Part shown: positions 26,688-34,818 of the stretch, piece after piece | Numbering within the stretch: the stretch's first letter is position 1 | How the letters are laid out: the number at the start of each line of letters is the position of its first letter | Source: an uncultured Cytophagales bacterium | GTDB taxonomy: Bacteria > Bacteroidota > Bacteroidia > Cytophagales > UBA9547 | Length of the DNA stretch: 39,949 nucleotides | Direction: 5' to 3' | Assembly: GCA_945957555.1 (NCBI GenBank) | Contig: CAMFLX010000027.1 | Location: 1 to 39,949 of the forward strand | Translations under genes and position numbers: made by a program | Notes under the pieces: model-generated | What the model was told of the DNA's origin: nothing | Seen by the model: the letters and a program-made list of their open reading frames with translations, nothing else | Database searches by the model: none

Positions 26688-27629
26688 ATGAAAAGATTTT
26701 TTAAATATGCTTTAGTATCTAGCTTGGTACTTCTTGTAGTGTTAGCTCTAGTGTACTTTATATTTGATTTTTTACAAGAACCGAATCAGTTAACGGATGA
26801 TAATCGAAATAAATTAGGCGGTTCGTTTATCAAACTTAGGGATGGCTATGTGAGATATGAACTTAAAGGTCCAGATACAGGGAAAGTAGTCATTTTGATT
26901 CATGGAGCAGGATCTGGTTATTATGCTTGGGATCATAATTTCGATGTACTAGCAGGGCATGGTTTCCGCACTCTTAGATATGATTTATATGGTAGGGGGT
27001 ATTCTGACAGGCCCGATAAGGAATATAAAATTCAATTGTTTGAAGACCAACTGACAGAATTGATAGATGCTCTTAAGCTAGACAAAGGTAAAATAAATAT
27101 TGTTGCCGTGTCTATGGGGGCCACTATTGCAATTAATCATACAGTAACGCATCCTAATAGTGTTGAGCATTTGGTGTTGGTGGATCCTGCGAGTTTGGGT
27201 ATGGGGGCAGCTCCTTGGTATATCACTAAACCAGTAGTTTCTGACTTGCTATTCACATTTTACTGGAGACCCAAGGCTGTGGACAAACAAATGAGAGAGT
27301 TTTATGATGAAAATACAGTAAAGGAATATAGGGCCAAAACTGAGGCGCAGATGAAGTATACAGGTTTTAAAAGAGCCATAAGGTCTACTTGGCAGCATAC
27401 TCTGGGTTTAAACATGAGTAGCCAGATGCAAGAGATTGCGGCATCGGATGTAAAGACACATTTGGTTTGGGGAAAGGCAGATCCATTGATTCCTTATGAG
27501 GCATCGAAAGAGTATCTGAAGTTCATGCCAAAGAGTTCATTGGATATCATTGAGAAAGCGGGACATCTCTCAAACTATGAAAAACCAAAGGAGGTAAATG
27601 ACCTCTTGTTTAGATTTTTAGGAAAATGA
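26688..27629 (+). CDS. Membrane-anchored alpha/beta hydrolase
   Basis: 313 residues. An N-terminal hydrophobic helix (about 6-30) should anchor it, with the catalytic domain outside the cytoplasm. The fold shows VVILIHGAGSGYYAWDHNF (oxyanion region), LRYDLYGRGYSDRP, the nucleophile elbow VAVSMGA (Ala in place of the first Gly of GxSxG), Asp in VWGKADPLIP and His in EKAGHLSNYEKP. It could be an esterase or acyl-glycan hydrolase. Its place between an acyltransferase and a glycosyltransferase fits trimming or release of acyl groups, which is inference. It overlaps the next gene by 4 bp (ATGA). Confidence 0.85.
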   Translation: MKRFFKYALVSSLVLLVVLALVYFIFDFLQEPNQLTDDNRNKLGGSFIKLRDGYVRYELKGPDTGKVVILIHGAGSGYYAWDHNFDVLAGHGFRTLRYDLYGRGYSDRPDKEYKIQLFEDQLTELIDALKLDKGKINIVAVSMGATIAINHTVTHPNSVEHLVLVDPASLGMGAAPWYITKPVVSDLLFTFYWRPKAVDKQMREFYDENTVKEYRAKTEAQMKYTGFKRAIRSTWQHTLGLNMSSQMQEIAASDVKTHLVWGKADPLIPYEASKEYLKFMPKSSLDIIEKAGHLSNYEKPKEVNDLLFRFLGK

Positions 27630-28810
27630 AGGGTAAAAAGATAATTTTTATAGGACAGCAAGATTGGGATAATGACGTTGGCTCTAACGCCATCAATATG
27701 GCCCAAGAGATGTCTAAAGATAATGAAGTAATTTATGTGAATAATCCTTTGGATCGGATTACATTAAAGAAAAAGAAGGATGATCCTAAGGTAATTCGTA
27801 AGAAGAACATATTGGAAGGTGCAGAGCCTAGCTTTGTGCAACTTTCTCAGAATTTGAGTTTGTTTTATCCCAGAACGTTACTAGAGTCCATCAACTGGCT
27901 GCCAAAAGGGTTTATTTATAACTTTTTAAATAAGAAAAATAGCCAAAGACTTGCCAAAGAAATCAACAGGTGTGTGGAAGAAAGGGGATGGAGTGAGTAC
28001 GTTATCTTTAATGATTGTCTCATCTCCAAAACCTTATATTTCAACAAACTACTAAAGTATCAACAGTACTTTTACTATATTAGGGACAATTTTAAGCCAA
28101 TTCCGTATTTTCAGAAGCATGCCATTGAAGAACAAGAACGGATAATGGCGTATGCGGATATGGTTTTTGCTAATTCAGCTTTTTTGGCAAACTATGCACG
28201 GCAGTTTAATGCGAAGTCATTTGATATTGGTCAAGGTTGTGATTTGGACCTCTATCTGAATGAAAATATAGCGATAGCACCAGATATAGAAGATGTTCGG
28301 AAGCCTGTAATTGGATATACAGGTTATCTTACTACTATGCGTCTTGATATGGAGATCATCAGATATATTGCTGTTTCAAGACCTGATTGGCAAGTGGTAT
28401 TGGTAGGTCCAGAAGACGATAAATTTAAGAATAGTGATTTGCATCAAATCCCGAACATCAAATTTTTAGGTAAAAGACCTCCTGAGACAATGGCTAATTA
28501 TATAAAAGCTTTCGATGTTTGTATAAATCCGCAGTTGATTAATGAACTTACGGTGGGTAATTATCCAAGAAAAGTGGATGAATATCTTGCTATGGGTAAG
28601 CCCGTAATAGCTACTAAAACGGATTTTATGGCATATTTTGCAGATTGTACCTATTTGGCAGCAAATAAGGAAGAATATGTAACCTTGATTGCTAAGGCAT
28701 TAGAGGAAAATGATGCAGAAAAGCAAGATTACAGGCGAACTGTGGCAAAGAGCCATTCTTGGGAAGAAAATATTAAATCTATATACAATATTATTGGTCA
28801 AAATTCATAA
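27626..28810 (+). CDS. GT4-family (group 1) glycosyltransferase
   Basis: 394 residues with the GT-B layout. The N-terminal half starts KKIIFIGQQDWDNDVGSNAINMAQ. The C-terminal nucleotide-sugar-binding half contains VIGYTGYLTTMRLDMEIIRYIA, WQVVLVGPED, IKFLGKRPPETMANYIKAFDVCINP, and YPRKVDEYLAMGKPVIAT, which holds the conserved acidic residue (here Asp in RKVDEYLA). Such proteins extend lipid-linked glycans on the cytoplasmic face. The start overlaps the hydrolase stop by 4 bp, and the oxidoreductase gene follows 9 bp after its stop. Confidence 0.9.
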   Translation: MKGKKIIFIGQQDWDNDVGSNAINMAQEMSKDNEVIYVNNPLDRITLKKKKDDPKVIRKKNILEGAEPSFVQLSQNLSLFYPRTLLESINWLPKGFIYNFLNKKNSQRLAKEINRCVEERGWSEYVIFNDCLISKTLYFNKLLKYQQYFYYIRDNFKPIPYFQKHAIEEQERIMAYADMVFANSAFLANYARQFNAKSFDIGQGCDLDLYLNENIAIAPDIEDVRKPVIGYTGYLTTMRLDMEIIRYIAVSRPDWQVVLVGPEDDKFKNSDLHQIPNIKFLGKRPPETMANYIKAFDVCINPQLINELTVGNYPRKVDEYLAMGKPVIATKTDFMAYFADCTYLAANKEEYVTLIAKALEENDAEKQDYRRTVAKSHSWEENIKSIYNIIGQNS

Positions 28811-28819
28811 TGTAGTACT

Positions 28820-30271
28820 ATGATAGCTCCATCTAAATATGATCTTATCTTGGTGGGTACCGGATTTGCATCAACATTTTTTTTGAAAAAGTTTTTAGAG
28901 AAACCATCAAATGCTTCTAAGAAAGTGTTGGTGCTTGAAAGGGGGGTGTTTTATCCACATCAAGACAGACTCAATACTATGAGGGGCCAAGAGCCTGACT
29001 ATAAGAAACTATTGACGAAACAAGAAGATACTTTTTTTAACACCAATAAAAAGAAGCCTTGGGTATTTGACGTAAACTTTGGAGGAAGTTCAAATTGCTG
29101 GTGGGGATGTACTCCAAGACTCATGCCTAGTGACTTTAAAATGAAAACTTTATACGGAGTTGCCAATGATTGGCCCCTCACTTATGAAGAACTAGAAAGT
29201 TATTATTGTGAAACAGAGGAGATAATGGCTATTTCAGGGCCAGAAGCCACACCTTATCCCATGTCAAAAAAGTATCCATTGCCTTCTCACATATTAGGTA
29301 CTGTGGATAAAGCTTTTCAGAAAAAATATGGTGATAAGATGTATATCTCACAGCCGACGGCTCGTGCGAGTAGACCTACAGGCAACCGCAATGCTTGCTG
29401 TTCAAGTTATTCCTGCAATGTATGTCCTGTCAATGCAAAATTTACTATCGAGAATACGCTGATAGATGTTTATAAAGATCCTAGGGTAGAGCTAAGATAT
29501 AATTCGCAAGTATTGAGATTGCGTTTGGAAAATGATGTGGCTAAAGCAGTACAGGTAAAGTCGGAAGGTAAAACGTATGAAGTAGAGGGAGAGTTGATTG
29601 GTTTGGGAGCCAATACAATTTTCAATGCACATATTTTGTTGAATTCTGGGGATACTAGCCCATTGTTGGGAAAGGGATTAACAGAACAAGTAGGTGTTTT
29701 TGCACATGTGTTTCTTGATGGTATGATGAACGTGGGAGCAAGTTCTTCACTGTCTGCCAATGGGTACATGTTATATGAAGGCGCCTTTCGTAAAGATTAT
29801 GGATCATGTCTGATCGAGCATCATAATCTTCCATTAGTTCGTAATGAAAGAGGAAAGTGGAGAAATATAGCTAGACTAAAATTTGTATTTGAAGACCTTC
29901 CAGACAATAGTAATTCAGTTAAGTTGTCTGAAAATGAGGAGAAGCCTACTGTAGATTATAAGGGGCATACTGCTTATGCTGACAGAGCCTTTGAAAATAT
30001 TAAAAAGGAAGTAAGCAACCTGTTGAGTTGCTTACCAGTTGAAAAAATCGTGATGGATGATTACTATCAAGATACTGAATTCCATTCGTTAAGCTCCGTT
30101 CGCATGAGCAAAGATCCTAAAGATGGGGTTGTGGATGATAAAATGTTACACCATAAATACCGCAATCTATTGGTAATGGGAGGAAGTGCGTTTACAACAG
30201 CGTCGGCAGCTAATCCATCATTGACTATTTCAGCACTTTCTTTGAGATCTGCTGATAAATTATTTTCATAA
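28820..30271 (+). CDS. GMC-family FAD-dependent dehydrogenase with Fe-S type cysteine cluster
   Basis: 483 residues. The FAD-binding start is DLILVGTGFASTFF with VLERG. NFGGSSNCWWGCTPRLMPSDF is the GMC signature region. The substrate end contains His422 (FHSLSSVRM) and Asn465 (ANPSLTISALSLR), which match the catalytic His/Asn positions. At 193-202 lies CCSSYSCNVCP, four cysteines spaced C-C-x4-C-x2-C-P, close to the [3Fe-4S]-binding motif of the catalytic subunit of FAD-dependent glucose dehydrogenase complexes. It has no signal peptide of its own. With the twin-arginine protein encoded next, it may be exported as a complex. The sugar or alcohol substrate is unknown. Confidence 0.85.
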   Translation: MIAPSKYDLILVGTGFASTFFLKKFLEKPSNASKKVLVLERGVFYPHQDRLNTMRGQEPDYKKLLTKQEDTFFNTNKKKPWVFDVNFGGSSNCWWGCTPRLMPSDFKMKTLYGVANDWPLTYEELESYYCETEEIMAISGPEATPYPMSKKYPLPSHILGTVDKAFQKKYGDKMYISQPTARASRPTGNRNACCSSYSCNVCPVNAKFTIENTLIDVYKDPRVELRYNSQVLRLRLENDVAKAVQVKSEGKTYEVEGELIGLGANTIFNAHILLNSGDTSPLLGKGLTEQVGVFAHVFLDGMMNVGASSSLSANGYMLYEGAFRKDYGSCLIEHHNLPLVRNERGKWRNIARLKFVFEDLPDNSNSVKLSENEEKPTVDYKGHTAYADRAFENIKKEVSNLLSCLPVEKIVMDDYYQDTEFHSLSSVRMSKDPKDGVVDDKMLHHKYRNLLVMGGSAFTTASAANPSLTISALSLRSADKLFS

Positions 30272-30288
30272 TTTAAATCTTTATAGAC

Positions 30289-30732
30289 ATGGAAAGAAGA
30301 AAGTTTTTTAAATACCTAGGTATAGGTGCAGGTGCTGTTGCTGTAGGTGGTACTTTATTTTATACAACAAGTACGCTAAAAAATCTTGTTAAAGGTATTT
30401 TGACCGAAGACTTGGCCGGAATGCCCGTAACAGCTGAAGATATAGAGCGTTTTGCCGAAGATGCTTCTAAAATGAATCCATGGGGGTACACCGATGTTAA
30501 AGTTAAGTTTATCGCTGCGTATGATAAGATCGATTGGAGATGGTTAAACTTGCCTTATAAATATAAATATGAGCAATACAGAGCTGATATTGTAGGACGG
30601 TTCTTGCTGTCCACCAATTTTTTTAGAGAAGGTATGGACGAAAGTAAAAAGATTAAATATTCTGGGATCATTTATACCCCTTATAATTTCCCATGCTATA
30701 ATCCATTTAGTAGTACTTATTATAAAAGTTAA
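30289..30732 (+). CDS. Small protein with twin-arginine leader, possible dehydrogenase small subunit
   Basis: 147 residues. The N-terminus MERRKFFKYLGIGAGAVAVGG has paired Arg3-Arg4, FFK and then a hydrophobic stretch, fitting a Tat leader or N-terminal anchor. The mature part is rich in aromatic and charged residues (NPWGYTDVKVKFIAAYDKIDWRWLNLPYKYKYEQY). No named domain is recognised. Its place 17 bp after the GMC gene resembles the Tat-bearing small subunit that accompanies FAD-dependent glucose, sorbitol and fructose dehydrogenases and carries them through the membrane. That comparison is by position and leader only. Confidence 0.65.
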   Translation: MERRKFFKYLGIGAGAVAVGGTLFYTTSTLKNLVKGILTEDLAGMPVTAEDIERFAEDASKMNPWGYTDVKVKFIAAYDKIDWRWLNLPYKYKYEQYRADIVGRFLLSTNFFREGMDESKKIKYSGIIYTPYNFPCYNPFSSTYYKS

Positions 30733-30752
30733 GATCTGTAAAATATAAAGAT

Positions 30753-31148
30753 ATGTCTAGTACAGGTGCAGGTGGGACGGAAGGTGGGATAGCTAAATTT
30801 ATAGTAGGTTTGGCTATGTTTATAGGAGGTGGGTATTTGCTTCTTAACTCCATAGTTGTAACCAATGACTTTTATTGGGGCTATAGCCTTTTTCGTATGG
30901 GAGGTTTTTCATTAACTTCTGGTATTATTATGATTCCATTTATGTTGGGGGTAGGTCTCATCTTTTATAGTTATAAAAATATATTAGGCTGGATTCTGGC
31001 TTTGGGGTCGTTGTTGTGCATGGTTTTAGGGGTAATTTCTAGTACCCATTTCGTATTGAGACAAATGTCGGCCTTTGAGCTGATCGTAATTCTAGTCTTG
31101 CTTTTGGGAGGAGCAGGTTTATTTTTAAGTTCTTTAAAGAAGCAGTAG
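30753..31148 (+). CDS. Four-helix membrane protein of unknown function
   Basis: 131 residues with four hydrophobic segments (about 13-38, 53-73, 77-100 and 110-128) and a glycine-rich N-terminus (SSTGAGGTEGG). No family is recognised and no heme-binding His pairs or Cys motifs are obvious. It starts 20 bp after the Tat-leader protein and is the last gene of the run. It could be a membrane anchor for the oxidoreductase, but nothing in the sequence shows electron-carrier ligands. Confidence 0.7.
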   Translation: MSSTGAGGTEGGIAKFIVGLAMFIGGGYLLLNSIVVTNDFYWGYSLFRMGGFSLTSGIIMIPFMLGVGLIFYSYKNILGWILALGSLLCMVLGVISSTHFVLRQMSAFELIVILVLLLGGAGLFLSSLKKQ

Positions 31149-31231
31149 TTGTTTTCCCACATGTACAAACAAAACACTCCGAATCAATTCTTAAGCGCTT
31201 TAATGGGTCTTCTGTTTGATGACCTTGATTT

Positions 31232-31693
31232 TTACAATTTGGTCTCTACCAATTTTTTAATCTCTATCAAGATGGGATTCCATCCTTCCCCGCTGTTATA
31301 AGTCTCTTCATAGCGTCTTTGCCCGTCAGCAACAGTAGCATAATCACCTTGGGTTACGATGAGCAAAGTTTCACTATTTTCATAAGCCAAACTATAAGTG
31401 ACTGTAAGATAGTTTTCTGGACGATCTGGAATTTCTGAAGAATTAGGGTCTATTGTCGTATATGCTAAAAATTTTTCGGGTTTGATGTCCACTATTTCAC
31501 CTTTTACGAAGACCATATCTTGTCCTTCATAGTGTCCTTTCCATAGCAAAGGACTACCTACCTTCCAGTCGGAGACAGTCTCGCAGCCAAACATATATTT
31601 TTTTGTTTGTTCTGGATTTACCAGTGCATCCCAAACTTTAGAGATAGGGGCTTTAATGCTGATACTGTTTTTTACAACTAATGGATTGCCCAT
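31232..31693 (-). CDS. SRPBCC/AHSA1-domain protein
   Basis: 153 residues. The START-like fold of the Hsp90-activator homolog 1 family is indicated by SISIKAPISKVWDALVNPEQTKKYMFG, WKVGSPLLWKG, GEIVDIKPEKFLAYTT, LTVTYSL and the C-terminal helix with GEGWNPILIEIKKLVE. Members bind hydrophobic ligands or act in stress responses; no specific function can be given. It lies 79 bp downstream of the AraC-type regulator on the same strand. It ends tail to tail with the membrane protein at 31148, and no clear terminator is visible between them. Confidence 0.85.
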   Translation of the reverse strand: MGNPLVVKNSISIKAPISKVWDALVNPEQTKKYMFGCETVSDWKVGSPLLWKGHYEGQDMVFVKGEIVDIKPEKFLAYTTIDPNSSEIPDRPENYLTVTYSLAYENSETLLIVTQGDYATVADGQRRYEETYNSGEGWNPILIEIKKLVETKL

Positions 31694-31772
31694 GTTTTTG
31701 AAATTAAAATCTATATGAAGCTTTTTGTTTCTTATACAATATTAAGAGGTTTTAGCATTTTGGGATTGCGTT

Positions 31773-32675
31773 TTACGGATTATTTCTAAGACCTAATGGG
31801 GTAGTACCAAATTTCTTCCTAAAGGCGTTATTGAAGTGTTGCGGGGTTGCATAGCCTAGTTCGTATGCAATTTCTGCTGCAGTTTTTTGGGTGTCTAGGA
31901 GGTATCTTTGAGCGAGGTGTAGTCGTTGTTCTGTAAGGTAGCCAAACACAGTGGTGTTGAAGGTTTCTTTAAAGCCTCGTTTTAATTTATACTCATTGAG
32001 TCCCACATATTTGGCAATCTCAGAAAGATTAGGAGGACAATGCGCTCGTTCGTTTACCAGATCACGAGCAGCTATGATTTTCTCTTTATCAGCTTTACTT
32101 TTGATGAAAGGATCAGTTTTCAGGAGAAAAGAGTTACTGGACTCTGCACAAAGAACCAATAACTCGATAATAGAAGAAAGTAGGAAAAGCTTTTGATGTT
32201 CACCACTGTATTTACAATGCACAATCTGTTGTATGGTATGCTGTATAGTAGGGTCAATTGCTCCCCAATTATCGGAGAGAATTGTGCTTCGACTCTCTAA
32301 GACACTTTCTGCAAAGCGTTTTAAGAGGTCATTGGCATGTTGTGTATATTGTATGAAAAGTTTTTGTGGAAATTGTATTCCGAAGGTTTCAACTTGCAGC
32401 GTTTTATTATGCACTTCCATGTCAAAATCCTTGGAATACATCATGTTGTGGTGGCCGCCGATGAGATCATAGGACATATGCAGTTGTTTGTAGTTGAAAG
32501 TATAATCACCTTTCAGTCCAAAATGCAAACGAACTACACCTGTGTCGCTGTGTGATGAAAAACTTGTGAGCTTATTAAACTGGCAGATTGAATGACCAAT
32601 TTTGATGTCGTCACACATCCAAATCGTACTCTTCATACTTCCATGCTCATTTTTAAGCTCTTGTTTTTGTGACAT
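31773..32675 (-). CDS. AraC-family transcriptional regulator
   Basis: 300 residues. The C-terminal third (about 200-298) has two helix-turn-helix motifs: NLSEIAKYVGLNEYKLKRGFKETF and TAAEIAYELGYATPQHFNNAFRKKFGTTPLGLR, the AraC signature. The N-terminal part (about 1-190) is a ligand-sensing region like that of PchR-type regulators and has no obvious cupin signature. Its ATG shares one base with the stop of the glycosyltransferase upstream, so the two are translated together. It may regulate this operon, the AHSA1 gene downstream, or itself. Confidence 0.9.
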   Translation of the reverse strand: MSQKQELKNEHGSMKSTIWMCDDIKIGHSICQFNKLTSFSSHSDTGVVRLHFGLKGDYTFNYKQLHMSYDLIGGHHNMMYSKDFDMEVHNKTLQVETFGIQFPQKLFIQYTQHANDLLKRFAESVLESRSTILSDNWGAIDPTIQHTIQQIVHCKYSGEHQKLFLLSSIIELLVLCAESSNSFLLKTDPFIKSKADKEKIIAARDLVNERAHCPPNLSEIAKYVGLNEYKLKRGFKETFNTTVFGYLTEQRLHLAQRYLLDTQKTAAEIAYELGYATPQHFNNAFRKKFGTTPLGLRNNP

Positions 32676-33415
32676 TATAGAAGACCTTTGGTTTTTAAAT
32701 TTTTACGCATCTCGAATATAAAGCTTGCTACACGTTTAGTTACTTTAATCCTTGTTTGGAGGCTTCCTCCTCCCTTAGCTTCGCCATGTAGTCGTTGTTT
32801 GAAAACTACAGGTATTTCTATGATAGTGCCGTCTCTTTTTGCCCAATATTGTGCGTATAGATCCAAGGAAAAATCGTAGGGAGCATCTTTTTGTAGGTAT
32901 TTTTCATAAAACAATCTACTGAAAAGTTTGGGTTGAGCACCTATGTCACTCAGGTTTTGCTTTAATGCGGTACTTGCTAGCAAACCCATGCCCCATGTGA
33001 AAAATGCAGGACCAAATGCTCTTTGCTGCCGGTTTCCTTTTACAAAAATCATATCATTATTGTATTTTTTGAACTCACCGTAAGCTCTAATGATATCTAC
33101 GGGGTCAGTTTGCATATCGGCATGGGTCCATGCTAAAACTTTGCCAGTAGCTTCGGCCAATCCCGATAAAATTCCAAAGCCGTAGCCTTTATTTTCTTTA
33201 ACCTCTTTGATTTTGTAGTGATCCTTGTAATGTGACGTAGCAAGTTGTTCTTGGAATACTTTGGAAGATTGATCTTTGGATCCATTATTAACTAAAACGA
33301 CTTCGCAGTAAGGATTTTCTGAAATAATTTTATTGATTTCAGAAAAGATGAAAGGTATATTTTCTGCTTCGTTGTAGCAAGGAATTACGATAGAGAGTTC
33401 GAATGTAGATGACAT
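32675..33415 (-). CDS. GT2 glycosyltransferase
   Basis: About 246 residues from the chosen ATG at 33415. The frame extends 19 codons further to 33472, but the conserved start of the fold (MSSTFELSIVIPCYNEAENIP) begins here. Motifs are VLVNNGSKDQSS, KGYGFGILSGLAEATG, and TWTHADMQTDP-like WTHADMQTDPVDI with an acidic metal-binding site, then VPVFKQRLHGEAKG. It resembles polyprenyl-phosphate glycosyltransferases but lacks C-terminal membrane helices. It is tightly coupled to the AraC gene, an unusual pairing. Donor and acceptor are unknown. Confidence 0.85.
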   Translation of the reverse strand: MSSTFELSIVIPCYNEAENIPFIFSEINKIISENPYCEVVLVNNGSKDQSSKVFQEQLATSHYKDHYKIKEVKENKGYGFGILSGLAEATGKVLAWTHADMQTDPVDIIRAYGEFKKYNNDMIFVKGNRQQRAFGPAFFTWGMGLLASTALKQNLSDIGAQPKLFSRLFYEKYLQKDAPYDFSLDLYAQYWAKRDGTIIEIPVVFKQRLHGEAKGGGSLQTRIKVTKRVASFIFEMRKNLKTKGLL

Positions 33416-33472
33416 GATCTTAACTAAATGTTTGTTTGAAGGGGAATCCTTCGGCTGAAAAAATAAGAACAT

Positions 33473-33498
33473 ACTTAGGCTTCATATAAAGTCTAAGT
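33473..33498. promoter_or_regulatory. Dyad upstream of the GT2-AraC operon, candidate operator
   Basis: Arms ACTTAGGCTT (33473-33482) and AAGTCTAAGT (33489-33498) match at 9 of 10 positions around a 6-bp centre. It lies 58-83 bp upstream of the glycosyltransferase start, a fitting place for an operator. A hairpin at the RNA level is the alternative. Confidence 0.4.
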
Positions 33499-33610
33499 AC
33501 TAGTGCAATTATACAAAATTCTTACAATTCATCTAAGGTCTTTGAAGAAAAGCTTTCATAATAATATTTGACGTATTGAATTCTGATAACACAGACACAC
33601 TCAATCGTTC

Positions 33611-34414
33611 TTAATATTCATCGATATTGCTAATATCTACCAATATTTTTTTGTGATAAATGTCTTTAATAGCACAGTCTATAGTGGCTGATACAAATTC
33701 AATAATATGATTATAAGGGTTGAAGCGATATGAGGCTTTTATTTTTGCTTGTGCAAATAGCTTTTCTTGTGAGTCAATAAAACCAAAATGTTTTATATTA
33801 GCCTCACTTATATTTATTGAAGTGTCTTGACCTTCCAAATATAGGGTATCGTTTTTAAGCACGGAATTGTATTTTAAGCGCACGCTCTGTTCTGGTAATA
33901 GATCGTAAACATCTAGGAATTGTTCTTCGCTGTCTGTCTCATCATAGTCTCTGTAGAGCTCCAAAAAGAACAAAGTAAAAAAGATACCTTTTGATATGAT
34001 TTGCCATGCTAGAGAAGAATCGTTTATCTGGCTGTGGACATGGTCAATATGCTTAATCAGGTCATTATTTTGATAGAGTTCTTCTAACTCGCTACGTATT
34101 TGGTACCATTTTACTTTTAGGTCCTCAAAGTTTAATAGCTCTATTACTTTACCTTTGGCATCAATTTTAAGGTTCAGTTTTTCGGCTGTTTCAGCAGCCC
34201 TAGACATTATATGGCTCGAACTTTCGTTACTCTTTTGGTAATTTAAGAATTGCTTTGTTTTATGAACTTCTATGTATTCATAATCACCGTGCTTTTCAAG
34301 TGGATTGATAGCTATTTCGTAGTTGAGTGTATCTGTATTACTACTTAAATTCGGACCTTCTGTAGTGACACTGACGATATATCTAGCTTTATGAGCGTTG
34401 TATTTGAGTTTCAT
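33611..34414 (-). CDS. Uncharacterised cytoplasmic protein
   Basis: About 267 residues from ATG at 34414; a TTG eight codons upstream (34438) is possible. No signal peptide or convincing membrane helix is seen, although WQIISKGIFFTLFFLELY is locally hydrophobic. It is rich in charged and aromatic residues. The pattern KIDAKGKVIELLNFEDLKVKWYQI, followed by beta-strands such as SVRLKYNSVLKNDTLYLEG and AQAKIKASYRFNPYNHIIEFVS, suggests a mixed helix-beta fold. No family is recognised. Flanking intergenic regions on both sides indicate a stand-alone gene. Confidence 0.7.
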   Translation of the reverse strand: MKLKYNAHKARYIVSVTTEGPNLSSNTDTLNYEIAINPLEKHGDYEYIEVHKTKQFLNYQKSNESSSHIMSRAAETAEKLNLKIDAKGKVIELLNFEDLKVKWYQIRSELEELYQNNDLIKHIDHVHSQINDSSLAWQIISKGIFFTLFFLELYRDYDETDSEEQFLDVYDLLPEQSVRLKYNSVLKNDTLYLEGQDTSINISEANIKHFGFIDSQEKLFAQAKIKASYRFNPYNHIIEFVSATIDCAIKDIYHKKILVDISNIDEY

Positions 34415-34629
34415 GGTTTTAGTTGTTGTAATTGACAAATTAATTACTTTAAGATCAACCTACAATACTATTCAGTTTTTGATTTCTTGTTCTTCAATAC
34501 AAATTATTTTTTTGATATTGGAGATGAAATAAACGGAGCTTGCTTTCAAATGTTTTTTCTTTTCATGTTTCTATATGAGGTTGTTTTGAAGTATCTTTCA
34601 CAAAACTAAGTTGAAATCGGATATCTCCC

Positions 34630-34682
34630 AAAGGACTATTGTCAATAGTCCATCAATAGTCCTTTGAGGGTATTTTTTTTTG
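34630..34682 (+). repeat. Triple GGACTATTG palindrome followed by a T tract
   Basis: AAAGGACTATTG (34630-34641) can pair with CAATAGTCC at 34643-34651 or with CAATAGTCCTTT at 34654-34665, giving two alternative hairpins. TTTGAGGGTA and T9 (34673-34681) follow. It looks like a plus-strand terminator, yet no plus-strand gene ends here. Confidence 0.6.
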
Positions 34683-34732
34683 TGATTTTTTTTAGATGTA
34701 ATTATCTGTTTATTAGTTAGTTATTTTGTGTT

Positions 34733-34751
34733 TTTGAGGGTATTTTTTTTG
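34733..34751 (+). repeat. Second copy of the TTTGAGGGTA-T8 direct repeat
   Basis: TTTGAGGGTA followed by eight T and G repeats the sequence at 34663-34682, 70 bp to the left. Here it is not preceded by the palindrome. Confidence 0.6.
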
Positions 34752-34784
34752 TCTCGTTTTGCGGAAAATAATTGAAACATTTAT

Positions 34785-34818
34785 AAAAAACGGAAACGGA
34801 CTATTGCAATAGTCCGTT
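34785..34818 (-). terminator. Terminator of the rimM-trmD operon
   Basis: A perfect 24-bp palindrome (34795-34818, arms AACGGACTATTG and CAATAGTCCGTT) is followed on the minus strand by TCCG and T6 (34785-34790). It lies 30 bp after the trmD stop. Its core is the same as that of the repeats at 34630-34665. Confidence 0.75.

Noticed and set aside
23943..31148. The nine-gene run as a defence or phage island
   Set aside because: No nuclease, integrase, toxin or phage-like gene is present; the content is glycan assembly and redox enzymes.
33416..33472. Extended N-terminus of the GT2 glycosyltransferase
   Set aside because: The extra 19 residues precede the conserved GT2 start and lie in the likely promoter region.
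34630..34818. The palindrome cluster as a miniature transposon or CRISPR array
   Set aside because: There are no terminal repeats with target duplication, no regular spacers and no transposase or cas genes nearby.
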